NCBI GenBank assembly: GCA_009693255.1
Contig: SHXQ01000006.1
Coordinates: forward strand, 1-64,000
From: Methylotenera sp.
GTDB lineage: Bacteria; Pseudomonadota; Gammaproteobacteria; Burkholderiales; Methylophilaceae
Reading direction: 5' to 3'
Length of the DNA stretch: 64,000 bases
Part shown: in pieces, positions 1 to 9,274 of the stretch
Numbering within the stretch: position 1 is the stretch's first letter
Layout: each line of letters starts with the position of its first letter
Translations under genes and position numbers: made by a program
Notes under the pieces: generated by a model
What the model was told of the DNA's origin: nothing
Database searches by the model: none
The model's input: only the letters and a program-made list of their open reading frames with translations

Positions 1-61
1 TAGGATTGAGATAAAACTTGAGGGTGCGCAACAATGTGCTGGTATCTTGCCGATGGCTCAT
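1..61 (-). CDS. 5' end of an unidentified CDS running off the left edge
   Basis: On the minus strand an ATG at 61-59 opens a reading frame with no stop before the window edge; it gives 20 residues beginning MSHRQDTSTLL. A TATAAT box lies 44 bases upstream at 105-110, which supports a real gene start. There is no strong Shine-Dalgarno. The fragment is too short to assign to a family. Confidence 0.45.
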   Translation of the reverse strand, partial: MSHRQDTSTLLRTLKFYLNP

Positions 62-104
62 GTTAAAAACTTTCAGGGAATAGGTTAAAAAAGATCAAGG
101 CTGC

Positions 105-110
105 ATTATA
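105..110 (-). promoter_or_regulatory. -10 promoter element for the left-edge gene
   Basis: A perfect TATAAT on the minus strand. An ATGACA lies 15 bases upstream as a possible, slightly close -35. The predicted transcript would start near position 98 and give a leader of about 35-40 bases before the ATG at 61. Confidence 0.4.
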
Positions 111-136
111 CCTGACATTATCTACTGTCATTGCCG

Positions 137-152
137 CACTGCTCTCGCAGTG
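137..152. terminator. hairpin downstream of the carbonic anhydrase gene
   Basis: CACTGC (137-142) and GCAGTG (147-152) form a perfect stem with a 4-base TCTC loop just after the carbonic anhydrase stop. Outer TGTCA/TGACA repeats can form a competing pairing. No U-tract follows on either strand, so it may be a factor-assisted terminator or 3'-end stabiliser rather than an intrinsic terminator. Confidence 0.3.
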
Positions 153-158
153 ACAGCT

Positions 159-797
159 TTACAACATCAATGCATCGGCCAAAAAGCGCACTTCACCGGT
201 GGCCAAGTTATAAACACCGCCTATCATGCCAATTTCCTTGGCGGCCAGCATGTCTTGAATAATATCGCTGCTATGCATAATTTCATTCATTTGTACTTGC
301 ACATTTAACGCGCAGACCTTATCAACAAAGCTAAAATTGCTTGAATCGCGCTGTGCTGAAGTGGTTTTTTCCATGCGCACGGCCGGTCGTATCAGATTAA
401 TAATTTCGCCTATATGGCCTTCTCTAAAATTATCGCAGGCGGCTTTCACCGCGCCACAATCGGTATGGCCGAGCACCACAATCAACTTACTGCCTAAATA
501 CTTAGCGCTAAACTCAAGACTGCCTATGCATTTATCTGAAGCAATATTACCGGCCAGCCTTACACTAAAAATATCCCCCAAAGCCTGATCAAACAGGATT
601 TCAACCGGCGCACGCGAATCACTACAACTGAGCACCGAAGCAAAAGGATGCTGCCTATCTTTGGTCATGTGCACCAAACTCAACATGTCTTTATTGGCAC
701 TTAAATTGTTAGTAAATCGGTGATTGCCTTCTACTAAAATATCGAGCGCCTCTTGTGGAGTCATTTTGTCGCGATTAAGTAAAGGGTGCTGATACAT
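159..797 (-). CDS. can: beta-class carbonic anhydrase
   Basis: A 212-residue cytoplasmic zinc enzyme that interconverts CO2 and bicarbonate. The beta-class zinc ligands are visible: CSDSR (Cys58, Asp60, Arg62) and HTDCG (His111, Cys114). The length is normal for the family and there is no signal peptide. The ATG at 797 is preceded by a GGAATG-type ribosome site and a TATAAT at 828-833. It is flanked by unrelated genes and looks monocistronic. Bicarbonate supply would serve carboxylating enzymes such as the carbamoyl-phosphate synthetase encoded elsewhere in the window, which is inference. The family assignment is secure; the symbol (can versus cynT/icfA) is by convention. Confidence 0.93.
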   Translation of the reverse strand: MYQHPLLNRDKMTPQEALDILVEGNHRFTNNLSANKDMLSLVHMTKDRQHPFASVLSCSDSRAPVEILFDQALGDIFSVRLAGNIASDKCIGSLEFSAKYLGSKLIVVLGHTDCGAVKAACDNFREGHIGEIINLIRPAVRMEKTTSAQRDSSNFSFVDKVCALNVQVQMNEIMHSSDIIQDMLAAKEIGMIGGVYNLATGEVRFLADALML

Positions 798-827
798 GAG
801 GCATTCCAGTTAATTAGGGATGGCTAA

Positions 828-833
828 ATTATA
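828..833 (-). promoter_or_regulatory. -10 element of the carbonic anhydrase gene
   Basis: A perfect TATAAT on the minus strand, 31 bases upstream of the ATG at 797. No good -35 is seen at 16-18 bases spacing. Confidence 0.4.
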
Positions 834-866
834 CCTTGAGACGGATACACTGCTCCTACAATAAAA

Positions 867-2204
867 CTAAAAAGCCGGACCAGAGATCAACCACAACTGA
901 CCATGCTCTACCAATTTTTCATCCGCATGGCGCAAGTGCGCTTGGCTGGTGCCTAAGTAGTAGCGGCGCTTGCCGTCGAACCATGAAGCTTTGCTTAATA
1001 AAGCGGTCACTTCAATAATGCCAGAGTGCTCTTCATCTATGGTCATGAAATCGGCAGTACCCAGCTTAAATAGTTTAGGGTTAGCCTCAAACAGCTTGCT
1101 GGTTTTATTGGTTTGTGGCTCAAATAACCAGATGGCCGCCAAATGCTCATGTTCACCTGGGTCTTCTTCCAACAACACACGTCCATCCCCATCCACAGTT
1201 AAATTATCAAACATTTTTGCGCCTATTTTGCTCGCATGGATTTTAGTGGTGACGTTACCGCCCGCTTGTGGATTGTTAATGTCATCAAACACTAATTGAC
1301 TTAAGCGGCTATCACCGCCTATTTTATCGGTGGTATTAAACCAAAACACATGGCTATTTAAGGTATCCCACGCACCATCTTCTGGGCGGGCAAAGCCAGT
1401 GGCACCTAGTTTTTGCGCTTCTAGTCTTAATGTTTTGCCGTCTAAGTTAGCCATATTAGGCAAAGCCACTAAACCAAACCGCTCACCCATTACTTTTACC
1501 GCATACAGTTGGCCGCCCACTAATCCTGCTTGCTGTATCACGTTGCCTACTTTGCTTTTGTTGCCTTAGTACACCAATAGCAAACCGTTTTGAATATCAT
1601 CCAAACCTATTACTAACGTATTATCACTACTGGCAGGGTTAGCCAATAAGTTTTCCCAAGCAATGTGGCCAAAATCTGCTAGTTCATAACTTATACCATT
1701 GGGTGCACGGGCAAAGGCACGGCCACCGGCTTTGTCTTCTTCACCATTTAAAAATAACTGGCCTGCATAGCCTTTACTGGTTGCGGCGTTATAAAATGCT
1801 GAGCTTGGCGCTAAGTCTGCAGAGCACAAACGGTTAAAAGGTTTCACAACGCCTACGGGCAAGGTTGCATGGACTAAATCAGCCCCGCTTTGTACCTTTA
1901 AGCTTTCCACATCTATCACCCAGCGCGATACAAACACCCTTTTTTGGCCGTGGGCACGTACTGCGCCTTTATCTGGCGACAATTCATGGTTCATCAATAA
2001 GGTAAACCTGCCATCTGCATTGGCATAAGCGCCTAAGCCATCTGGCACACCCACCATGGCATAACCATTAGCAGCAGTTTCCCCTACTGTGATGACAGCT
2101 TGTACTTGCCAATCTTGTGCGAGGGGTGAGATATAAGCCGGTGCAGCAATACTGGAATTAGTATAAAGAAGTGTAGTAAATAAAACGGAAAGTAGTATTT
2201 TCAT
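867..2204 (-). pseudogene. PhoX-like DUF839 protein, interrupted by one in-frame stop
   Basis: Two open stretches (1569-2204 and 867-1565) lie in exactly the same frame, separated only by a TAA at 1566-1568. Read through, they give about 445 residues: a Sec signal peptide (MKILLSVLFTTLL...SIAAPA), then the DUF839/PhoX-type beta-propeller region with MNHE near residue 72 and LFLNGEED in the first part, and QQAGLVGGQLYAVKV directly after the stop. Relatives are secreted, calcium-dependent phosphatase-like proteins. The coding sense on both sides of the stop is intact, so the lesion is recent, or the stop is read through, or it is a sequence error. The second half has only a weak internal GTG (1541) and would lack a signal peptide. 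It lies just downstream of a phosphate-type porin, separated by a terminator, which suits a phosphate-scavenging role. Actual phosphatase activity cannot be shown from sequence. Confidence 0.8.
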
Positions 2205-2229
2205 AAAATGACCTTTACTTTTTCACAAG

Positions 2230-2255
2230 AAAAAACCCGCCGAAGCGGGTTTTTT
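2230..2255 (-). terminator. intrinsic terminator after the porin gene
   Basis: AAAAAACCCGC (2230-2240), a CGAA loop, and GCGGGTTTTTT (2245-2255) form a GC-rich stem with T tracts on both strands. It lies between the porin stop and the DUF839 start, so it separates the two transcription units. Confidence 0.9.
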
Positions 2256-2287
2256 CTAACTAAATAACAACTAAGCTAAGCTACAAC

Positions 2288-3985
2288 TTAGAATGAGTAC
2301 TGACCGCGAACCATGACCAAATCTTCATTATCAATTGCATTTAAACTTGTTGTGCTCCTAACACCCGATACTTTACTACCCACATCCACTGGATAGAAAG
2401 CATTGTCAAATTTAGTATGCGTGTAGTTCAATTTAACTAGCATATTTGGATTCATGACCCATTTAATGCCTGCAGTGTATGATTTTGCACCACCACCACA
2501 ATTACCGCCATCTATTAACGTTGTTGATGCGCCACTTGAACTATATGTACATTCATCAATCTTGCCAGTAGTCCAAGTGTTAGTTGTACCTTGGAAGCGT
2601 GATTTTCCTGAGCCTGTATTATAGGTATTGTTTACATCAAACGAGTCAACACGGAAACCTACTTCCCACAAACCGTAGCCTGTGCCAGTGTCCATATTAA
2701 ACTCGCTCTTTGGTTTTAGGGTACCAAATGCACCTTTTTTGTATGCATCAGCATAAGATTCTCCAGTAAGGATCCATAATGCTTCTGCATACCATGTATT
2801 TACATCAGCACCCATGATAGAACCATTTATACCATCTCGGGCTGTTGCACCTTGATCATTTGCTTCATAAGAAGCTTTTGAGAATTCACCTTGTAGCTTG
2901 AAGTTTTTATAAGTAGCAATACCTTCTAACCCTACATTATCAGTGTGTACAGAAGAAGTGTTAGGTGAATTCAAATTATAGCCGGTAGTTGTACCTGCAC
3001 CTCCTAAAGCAACTGACCCAACTTCTTGGCCTGCAACTTGCATACGATAAGCATTGGCTATACCGCGGCCACCACTTGTGAAGGCAAAAACTGTCCCACG
3101 TGGGTTCGATTCACCAGTACCAGATGTGTTGCTTGATGTTGCTGTTTGCAATTGGTAGTTTGAGTTATAGCCAGCAAGACCAGCGTGAAGCACCATATCT
3201 TTATTGCCCATAATTTCTGCAAAGTTTACAGTTACACGACCCGCAGTAGAAACACTACTGTCTTTTTGTGATAGTGCGGCATCATTCATCTGGAATACAT
3301 CAGCCTGGTAAGTAAATCCAGGAAGCTCACCATGAACCATCGCACCCATGCGTTTAGCTGGCACATTTTGGTCAACATATGATCTTTCCATGAAGTCAAT
3401 GTTATTTGAGCTAGTTTGTTGCTCTAAACCAAATGGCACTTTAAATTTACCAAATTTCAAGCCTAACTTCTCATATTTATTTACATCAATGAATGCTTCA
3501 TCAAGTAAAGTAGTACCTGTAATGTTACTTTGTAACAAGTAGTCAGCAATACCGCCGATACGGCCTTTAATACCAACACGGGCACGTCTTACGTCAAAAT
3601 GACTTGCTATAGATTTAGTATCTACGTCTTGACCGTATGGATAACCGACAGTACCAGTGCCAAATTCACCAGAATCGTTATAACGTGCATCAAAATGCAT
3701 ACGACCTGTTAAAGCGACAGTATTTTTGCCATCGCCACTTGAAAGTATAAATGCACCGTCTTTTTCTTTAATAGATGGTGATGTTAATTTTTTTGCAGCA
3801 ACAGCTTCTTTTTCACCAGTACGACCTTTTTGTAAAAGCGCACCTTCTTCTTCAGTCAATATGCCTTTTGCAATCAACGCATTCAAAATATCATCTGTTG
3901 AATCGGCCATTGCATTAACACTGAAACCCATCACCATTGAACCTGCCAATGTTGCTGCTACTAAACTACGTAGTTTAAAGTTCAT
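2288..3985 (-). CDS. phosphate-selective porin (OprO/OprP family)
   Basis: A 565-residue outer-membrane beta-barrel predicted to pass phosphate or polyphosphate. A signal peptide ends near AMA-DS (residues 1-27). A short helical segment follows (DDILNALIAKGILTEEEGALL), as is usual at the N-terminus of porin O/P proteins, and then the barrel with the family signature around FGKFKVPFGLEQ and DFMERSYVDQ. The protein ends in Phe, the outer-membrane insertion signal. A Pho box lies 70 bases upstream of the ATG. Phosphate selectivity is inferred from the family and the Pho box; the arginine ladder of OprP cannot be checked by eye. It is longer than OprP because of Gly/Ser/Thr-rich loop segments around residues 270-340. 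Confidence 0.85.
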   Translation of the reverse strand: MNFKLRSLVAATLAGSMVMGFSVNAMADSTDDILNALIAKGILTEEEGALLQKGRTGEKEAVAAKKLTSPSIKEKDGAFILSSGDGKNTVALTGRMHFDARYNDSGEFGTGTVGYPYGQDVDTKSIASHFDVRRARVGIKGRIGGIADYLLQSNITGTTLLDEAFIDVNKYEKLGLKFGKFKVPFGLEQQTSSNNIDFMERSYVDQNVPAKRMGAMVHGELPGFTYQADVFQMNDAALSQKDSSVSTAGRVTVNFAEIMGNKDMVLHAGLAGYNSNYQLQTATSSNTSGTGESNPRGTVFAFTSGGRGIANAYRMQVAGQEVGSVALGGAGTTTGYNLNSPNTSSVHTDNVGLEGIATYKNFKLQGEFSKASYEANDQGATARDGINGSIMGADVNTWYAEALWILTGESYADAYKKGAFGTLKPKSEFNMDTGTGYGLWEVGFRVDSFDVNNTYNTGSGKSRFQGTTNTWTTGKIDECTYSSSGASTTLIDGGNCGGGAKSYTAGIKWVMNPNMLVKLNYTHTKFDNAFYPVDVGSKVSGVRSTTSLNAIDNEDLVMVRGQYSF

Positions 3986-4055
3986 TCGAAATTCCCTCGC
4001 TTAAAAATAAAAAATCATACTGCTTTCTCAACCCGAGTGATTTTGTGGTTTAAAT

Positions 4056-4073
4056 ATGACAATTTGATGACAG
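4056..4073 (-). promoter_or_regulatory. Pho box upstream of the porin gene
   Basis: On the minus strand the 18-mer CTGTCATCAAATTGTCAT consists of two TGTCAT half-sites 11 bases apart, an almost exact match to the PhoB consensus. Ten bases further downstream is CAAAAT, a plausible -10, which is the spacing of a PhoB-activated promoter. The porin ATG is at 3985. Confidence 0.88.
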
Positions 4074-4192
4074 AGAGTGAATTAAGTGAATGTAAACGAC
4101 AATCTGTTGTATTTTTGCAACACAGGAAAAAGGCGTGCCACCACTCGATAGATGGTGTTGCCGTTAGGTCGGGTTAGGGAACAAGCAGGGGT

Positions 4193-4223
4193 TATTAGGA
4201 GCGGTCTATGGCCGCTCCTAATA
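4193..4223 (-). terminator. hairpin downstream of lysS
   Basis: A 12-bp perfect stem: TTAGGAGCGG (4195-4204) pairs with CCGCTCCTAA (4212-4221), extended by two A-T pairs. It starts about 20 bases after the lysS stop. A T-tract is lacking, so termination strength is uncertain. Confidence 0.5.
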
Positions 4224-4241
4224 TGAAGGTATAGATGAAAA

Positions 4242-5789
4242 TTAGCTTTCTGCGCGCATGTGCGGGAATAAAATCACATCTCTGATACTTGCGCTGTCGG
4301 TAATCATCATTACCAAGCGGTCTATACCAATGCCGCAGCCACCAGCCGGTGGCATGCCGTATTCTAGGGCGCGAATAAAGTCGGCATCGTAGAACATCGC
4401 TTCGTGGTCGCCCGCTTCTTTAGCTTTCATTTGTGCGTGAAAACGTGCGGCTTGGTCTTCGGCATCGTTTAACTCACTAAAGCCATTGGCAATTTCACGA
4501 CCAGTGACAAATAACTCAAAACGCTCAGTAATCTCAGGATTGCTGTCCGATGCCCTAGCCAAGGGCGACACTTCTACGGGGTAGTCAATAATATAGGTAG
4601 GCTCCCACAATTGGCTTTCTGCCGTTTCTTCAAACAAGGCTAATTGCAATGCCCCCAAACCAGCATGGTCAAATGGTTTAGTGCCAAATTTTAGAATTTC
4701 TGCCCGCAAAAAGTCTGCGTTATTTAATTGCTCTAAGGTGTATTGCGGGGCGTATTTTTGGATGGCGCCAACTATGGTTAACCGTTGAAATGGTTTACTT
4801 AAATCTAACTCACGGCCTTGATATTGCAACACCGCTGTACCACGTGCGGCAATGGCGGCAGTACGAATGCAGTTTTCAGTAAAGTTCATCAACCATTGGT
4901 AGTCGGTATAGGCCGCATAAAATTCCATCATGGTGAATTCTGGATTATGTCGTACGCTTAAACCTTCGTTTCTAAAGTTACGATTCACCTCAAACACGCG
5001 CTCAAAACCACCCACAACCAAACGCTTTAAATAAAGCTCAGGGGCAATACGCATGTACATTTGCATATCTAGCGCATTGTGGTGAGTAATAAATGGTTTG
5101 GCAGATGCACCCCCCGGAATAGGGTGCAACATCGGTGTTTCGACTTCTAAAAATTCATTTTGAATCATAAAGTTACGAATCGCCGAGACTACTTTACTGC
5201 GCGCCACAAACGTGGCACGGGTTTCTTCGCTGGTGATTAAATCCACGTAGCGTTGGCGGTATTTAACTTCTTGATCTTGCAGACCATGAAATTTTTCTGG
5301 TAATGGGCGTAATGATTTGGTCAGCAAGCGTATGGCGGTCACTTTAATAGACAGCTCGCCAGTCTTGGTTTTAAATAAGTGACCGGTTGCGCCTAAAAAG
5401 TCGCCTAGATCCCAATGTTTAAATTGCTCATAAACGTCTTCACCGATAATATCTTTAGCCACATATAACTGAATGCGACTGCCGGCATTCGGGCCACTGC
5501 CATCTTGCAGGGTGGCAAAGCTGGCTTTACCCATCACGCGTTTTAGCATCATGCGGCCGGCGACCACCACATCAACCGGCGTTGCCTCAAAGGCTTCATT
5601 TTCTTTATCGGCATATGCGGCAACTAAATCAGCAGCTTTATGCTGCGGCTTAAAGTCGTTAGGAAATGGCACAGCGCCATTATTTTTTGTGGTTACGCGT
5701 AGCACACTCAGCTTTTCACGGCGCTCAGCAATCACGTGATTTTCGTCTATGTGGGCTATTTCATTATTTTGTTCGTTACTCACACTCAT
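4242..5789 (-). CDS. lysS: lysyl-tRNA synthetase, class II
   Basis: A 515-residue cytoplasmic enzyme that charges tRNA-Lys. It has an N-terminal OB-fold anticodon-binding domain (about residues 75-165) and a class II catalytic core: motif 2 around [20 protein letters not shown] and motif 3 [12 protein letters not shown] near the C-terminus. The length is typical (E. coli 505). Its ATG overlaps the prfB stop in an ATGA arrangement, so the two are translationally coupled, as is common for the prfB-lysS operon. A hairpin follows the stop. Confidence 0.97.
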   Translation of the reverse strand: MSVSNEQNNEIAHIDENHVIAERREKLSVLRVTTKNNGAVPFPNDFKPQHKAADLVAAYADKENEAFEATPVDVVVAGRMMLKRVMGKASFATLQDGSGPNAGSRIQLYVAKDIIGEDVYEQFKHWDLGDFLGATGHLFKTKTGELSIKVTAIRLLTKSLRPLPEKFHGLQDQEVKYRQRYVDLITSEETRATFVARSKVVSAIRNFMIQNEFLEVETPMLHPIPGGASAKPFITHHNALDMQMYMRIAPELYLKRLVVGGFERVFEVNRNFRNEGLSVRHNPEFTMMEFYAAYTDYQWLMNFTENCIRTAAIAARGTAVLQYQGRELDLSKPFQRLTIVGAIQKYAPQYTLEQLNNADFLRAEILKFGTKPFDHAGLGALQLALFEETAESQLWEPTYIIDYPVEVSPLARASDSNPEITERFELFVTGREIANGFSELNDAEDQAARFHAQMKAKEAGDHEAMFYDADFIRALEYGMPPAGGCGIGIDRLVMMITDSASIRDVILFPHMRAES

Positions 5790-6890
5790 ACTCCCTGCTT
5801 CAAACTTTCAGTAATAAATGGATCAAGGTCGCCATCTAACACGCCTTGGGTATTGCCAATTTCAACACTGGTACGTAAATCTTTAATACGCGATTGGTCG
5901 AGCACATAAGACCTAATTTGATGCCCCCAACCAATATCGGTTTTGGCATCTTCTAGCGCTTGTTTATCGGCGTTACGCTTATTCAACTCTAAGGCATATA
6001 GCGCACCTTTTAGCATATTCATCGCTTCGGCACGGTTGCGATGTTGCGACCTATCGTTTTGACATTGCACCACCGTATTGGTCGGAATATGCGTAAGTCG
6101 TACCGCAGAATCTGTTTTATTAATGTGCTGGCCACCGGCACCACTGGCGCGATAAGTATCTACACGCAAATCGGCTGGGTTGATATCAATCTCAATCGAA
6201 TCATCCACTTCAGGGAATATCTGCACGCTGGCAAATGACGTGTGACGTTTGGCATTGGAATCAAACGGCGATTTACGCACCAAGCGATGCACGCCACTCT
6301 CAGTTCTTAAAGTGCCGTAAGCATAATCACCACTCACCTTAATTGACGCGCCTTTTATCCCGGCCACATCACCATCGGACAGTTCTAGCACTTCTACCTT
6401 AAAGCCTTTGCGCTCGGTATAGCGTAAATACATGCGCAACAACATATTGCACCAATCTTGCGCCTCCGTGCCACCACTGCCCGATTGAAACTCAATAAAA
6501 CAATTATTGGCATCCATCGGCCCTGAAAACATGCGCCTAAATTCCATTTCGGCAATTTGTTTTTCGAGTGCTTCAGAATCTACCGCAACACTTAACAAGG
6601 TGTCGTCGTCGCTCTCATCCTTCGCCATGTCAAACAGCTCTTGCGCGTCTTTTAAACCGGCTTGCAAGTTGGCTAAAGACTCTACAATTAATCCTAACTC
6701 ACGCTTTTCTTTGCCCAGGGCTTGGCTTTTAGCATTATCACTCCAGACTTTGGGGTCTTCTAATAAGCCGTTGACTTCTTCTAGGCGCTGACTTTTAGTT
6801 TCAACGTCAAAGATACCCCCTAAGGGCATTATTGCGCTCACCTAAATCGACTAAACGATTGGCGATAATATTGAGTTTTTCGGCTTCCAT
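5786..6890 (-). CDS. prfB: peptide chain release factor 2, with programmed +1 frameshift
   Basis: RF2 ends translation at UGA and UAA. The true start is the ATG at 6890-6888. The first 27 codons ([13 protein letters not shown]...LRGYL) end at an in-frame TGA at 6809-6807, and a +1 shift at CTT-TGA-C joins them to the 340-codon main frame ([13 protein letters not shown]...), giving 367 residues against 365 in E. coli. RF2 hallmarks are SPF (stop recognition, in RKSPFDSN) and GGQ (peptide release, in [13 protein letters not shown]). An annotation starting at the internal TTG/ATG near 6841 would lose the N-terminus and the regulation. It overlaps lysS by ATGA. Confidence 0.96.
6806..6821 (-). 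promoter_or_regulatory. prfB: RF2 autoregulatory frameshift site
   Basis: On the minus strand the codons read AGG GGG TAT CTT TGA C. The AGGGGG acts as an internal Shine-Dalgarno, CTT is the slippery codon, and TGA followed by C is a poor stop. These are the three known elements of the RF2 autoregulatory shift. When RF2 is scarce the ribosome slips +1 and makes more RF2. Confidence 0.96.
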
Positions 6891-6959
6891 AACGGCTTAT
6901 TGATTAGAAAAAAACAAGCATTATACAGCAAAGGCTGGCACGCTTTCATGTTCGCTAAA

Positions 6960-7367
6960 TTAGCGAGGCGCTATGACCACTTCGCCGTCTTCTTTAGTAA
7001 ATATACCGATATTGGGATTGTCTAAAATAGCTAACACCAACTCTGATGGACGACATAACTTCACCCCCCTTGCCGTGACGACGATAGGCCGATTGATTAA
7101 AATTGGGTGTTGTAGCATGGCATCCATTAAAGCACCATCAGATAGACTGGGGTTAGCTAAGCCTAACTCGGCATATGGCGTGCCTTTTTCACGAATCACA
7201 GCCCGCACATCACCACCCATAGCGTTAATAAGGGCGACCAAACGCTCACGGCTTGGTGGGGTTTTGACATACTCAATCACTTCAGGCTCTACACCGCTGG
7301 CGCGTATCATCGCCAAGGTATTGCGCGAGGTGCCGCAAGCGGGATTATGGTAAATAGTCACCGTCAT
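6960..7367 (-). CDS. arsC: arsenate reductase, glutaredoxin-coupled (ArsC family)
   Basis: A 135-residue cytoplasmic enzyme that reduces arsenate to arsenite using glutathione/glutaredoxin. The catalytic Cys11 sits in HNPACGTSRN, and the conserved arginines are present in PILINRPIVVTARGVKLCRPSE. The length matches the family (about 140). It starts 10 bases after the acr3 stop, so the two form an acr3-arsC operon in which the product arsenite is handed to the efflux pump. No arsR repressor is present in the window. Confidence 0.93.
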   Translation of the reverse strand: MTVTIYHNPACGTSRNTLAMIRASGVEPEVIEYVKTPPSRERLVALINAMGGDVRAVIREKGTPYAELGLANPSLSDGALMDAMLQHPILINRPIVVTARGVKLCRPSELVLAILDNPNIGIFTKEDGEVVIAPR

Positions 7368-7377
7368 CTACTTCTCC

Positions 7378-8430
7378 TTAAGTTGTTTCATACCACTGGC
7401 GGCTACCATTGACAATCGCCACTACAGACAGCATCACCGGCACTTCAATTAACACGCCCACCACTGTGGCAAGCGCCGCACCTGAATTAAAGCCAAACAA
7501 AGCAATGGCCGTTGCCACCGCCAACTCAAAGAAATTAGAGGCGCCAATTAAAGCTGACGGGCCAGCCACGCAGTGCGCTACTTTAAATTGCTTATTCAAC
7601 CAGTATGCCAACATGGCGTTGAAATACGTTTGAATAAGAATAGGCACAGCCAACAAACCGATGACAATAGGCTGGGCAAGAATCTGTTGCCCTTGGAAAC
7701 TAAACAATAAAACTAACGTCAGCAACAATGCGCCCAGTGATACAGGGTGCAGACGTTTAAATGCGCTATCTAAAGCATACCGCCCTTTTCTCAGTAAGGC
7801 TTTACGTAATATTTGGCTGACTACTACCGGCACCACAATAAACAACATGACGGAAATCAGCAAGGTATCCCAAGGCACCACTATGCTAGATAAGCCTAAC
7901 AATAGCACCACAATCGGCGCAAAGGCAAACAACATAATGGCATCATTAATAGCGACTTGTGACAGCGTAAATTTTGGGTCGCCGTCGCATAAGTTACTCC
8001 AGACAAATACCATGGCCGTGCAAGGCGCGGCTGCAAGCAAGATGAGCCCAGCAATATAGCTATCTAATTGCTCAACCGGTAACAAATCCGAAAATAAATG
8101 ACGAATAAACAGCCATGCCAACAAGGCCATTGAAAAAGGCTTAACAAACCAGTTAATGAAAAGCGTGACACCTATGCCTCGGCCATGCGCCAACACATCT
8201 TTCATGGCACTAAAATCAATCTTGAGCAGCATAGGAATAATCATCAGCCAAATAAGTAAGGCCACAGGCAAATTCACTTCGGCAATTTTTAAACTACCTA
8301 CTGCTTGAAAGAAGTTAGGAAAGCCTTTGCCAAGTACTATTCCGACAGCAATACAGCCTAACACCCACCAAGTTAAATTTTTTTCAAAAGCACCAATTTT
8401 TGATTGTGTATTGACAGTGGCTTCAGTCAT
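7378..8430 (-). CDS. acr3: arsenite efflux permease, Acr3 family
   Basis: A 350-residue inner-membrane transporter with about ten hydrophobic segments that extrudes arsenite (and probably antimonite). The Acr3 signature with the essential cysteine is visible in AAPCTAMVFVWS, along with the N-terminal TWWVLGCIAVGIVLG and the C-terminal GASNFFELAVATAIALFG. It is the first gene of an operon with arsC. It is divergent from the DUF47-pit phosphate uptake genes across a 177-bp AT-rich gap. A TATAAT on its strand around 8467-8473 is a possible -10, without a convincing -35. Confidence 0.93.
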   Translation of the reverse strand: MTEATVNTQSKIGAFEKNLTWWVLGCIAVGIVLGKGFPNFFQAVGSLKIAEVNLPVALLIWLMIIPMLLKIDFSAMKDVLAHGRGIGVTLFINWFVKPFSMALLAWLFIRHLFSDLLPVEQLDSYIAGLILLAAAPCTAMVFVWSNLCDGDPKFTLSQVAINDAIMLFAFAPIVVLLLGLSSIVVPWDTLLISVMLFIVVPVVVSQILRKALLRKGRYALDSAFKRLHPVSLGALLLTLVLLFSFQGQQILAQPIVIGLLAVPILIQTYFNAMLAYWLNKQFKVAHCVAGPSALIGASNFFELAVATAIALFGFNSGAALATVVGVLIEVPVMLSVVAIVNGSRQWYETT

Positions 8431-8548
8431 TGGGCGTACTCACTTTTCATGTTAATCAGACTTAATAAAGTTGAAGATTATATCTTAATAAATTTACGAC
8501 TTTTATGACATTATTACTCGCAGATTTAATCACTGGCGGTTACACTAA

Positions 8549-8580
8549 TTGAAATATAAAATTGAAATAATTTTGAAATA
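8549..8580 (+). repeat. three TTGAAATA direct repeats upstream of the DUF47-pit genes
   Basis: TTGAAATA occurs at 8549-8556, 8562-8569 and 8573-8580, starting 13 and 11 bases apart, so roughly on one face of the helix. The array ends 27 bases before the DUF47 ATG. It could be a regulator site; it does not match the Pho consensus TGTCAT well. It may also be chance in AT-rich DNA. Confidence 0.45.
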
Positions 8581-8607
8581 AAATCGTAATAAATTGGGAG
8601 AAAAAAT

Positions 8608-9264
8608 ATGGCAAATGCTTTTTTTGGTCGATTAATGGCGGCAATATCACCGCGCAGTGATAACTATTTTATATTATTCAACAACTTGGCAGACTGCGCC
8701 GTTAAAGGCTCTAAAGTATTAGCCATGATGACTGCAGTGAATGATCCTGTAAAATTCGAAGAGTATTCTGCTGAAATTAGAAAAATAGAATCAGAAGCTG
8801 ATGAATACACCAAAGAAATTCTGACTTCCCTGCACAAAACCTTTATTACGCCATTTGATCGCCGTGAAATTCGTGAACTCGCCATGGCGTTAGACGACAT
8901 TATTGATTACATGGAAGATATTCCTCAAAGCGCTAAAATTTACGGTCACAGTAACTTTACGCCTGAAATGGTGGCGCTCGGTCAAATTTTATTACGTGCC
9001 TCAGAAAAAGTTCGCGATGCAGTCAATATGCTGTCCGACATGAAAAATGCCGAACGTATTTTACGCACCTGCGGAGAAATTAACATTATTGAAGGCGAAG
9101 CAGACCATGTGATGCGTGCAGGTATGCACCGCTTGTTTGCTGAAGAATCAGACGCACGGACAATTATTCGCTCAAAAGAACTTTACGATCTATTTGAAAT
9201 GGCCGTTGATAGCTGCGAGGATGTTTCAGACGTCATTCATGGTGTCGTGTTAGAACGAATTTAA
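8608..9264 (+). CDS. DUF47/PhoU-like Pit accessory protein
   Basis: A 218-residue all-alpha cytoplasmic protein of the DUF47 (PhoU_div) family. Visible features are the N-terminal FFGRLMAAISPRSDNYFILFNNLADC and the DD/E-rich helix LAMALDDIIDYMEDI that binds metal in relatives. GGGAG lies 8 bases before the ATG. It is directly followed by pit (10-bp gap), the standard pairing in which DUF47 modulates the low-affinity phosphate transporter; the mechanism is not settled. Confidence 0.9.
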   Translation: MANAFFGRLMAAISPRSDNYFILFNNLADCAVKGSKVLAMMTAVNDPVKFEEYSAEIRKIESEADEYTKEILTSLHKTFITPFDRREIRELAMALDDIIDYMEDIPQSAKIYGHSNFTPEMVALGQILLRASEKVRDAVNMLSDMKNAERILRTCGEINIIEGEADHVMRAGMHRLFAEESDARTIIRSKELYDLFEMAVDSCEDVSDVIHGVVLERI

Positions 9265-9274
9265 GGGGCCCGCT

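Noticed and set aside
8494-8511. Pho box on the minus strand upstream of acr3
   Set aside because: Only one half-site (TGTCAT) is good; the second reads AGTCGT, and the nearest -10 is about 22 bases away instead of 10.
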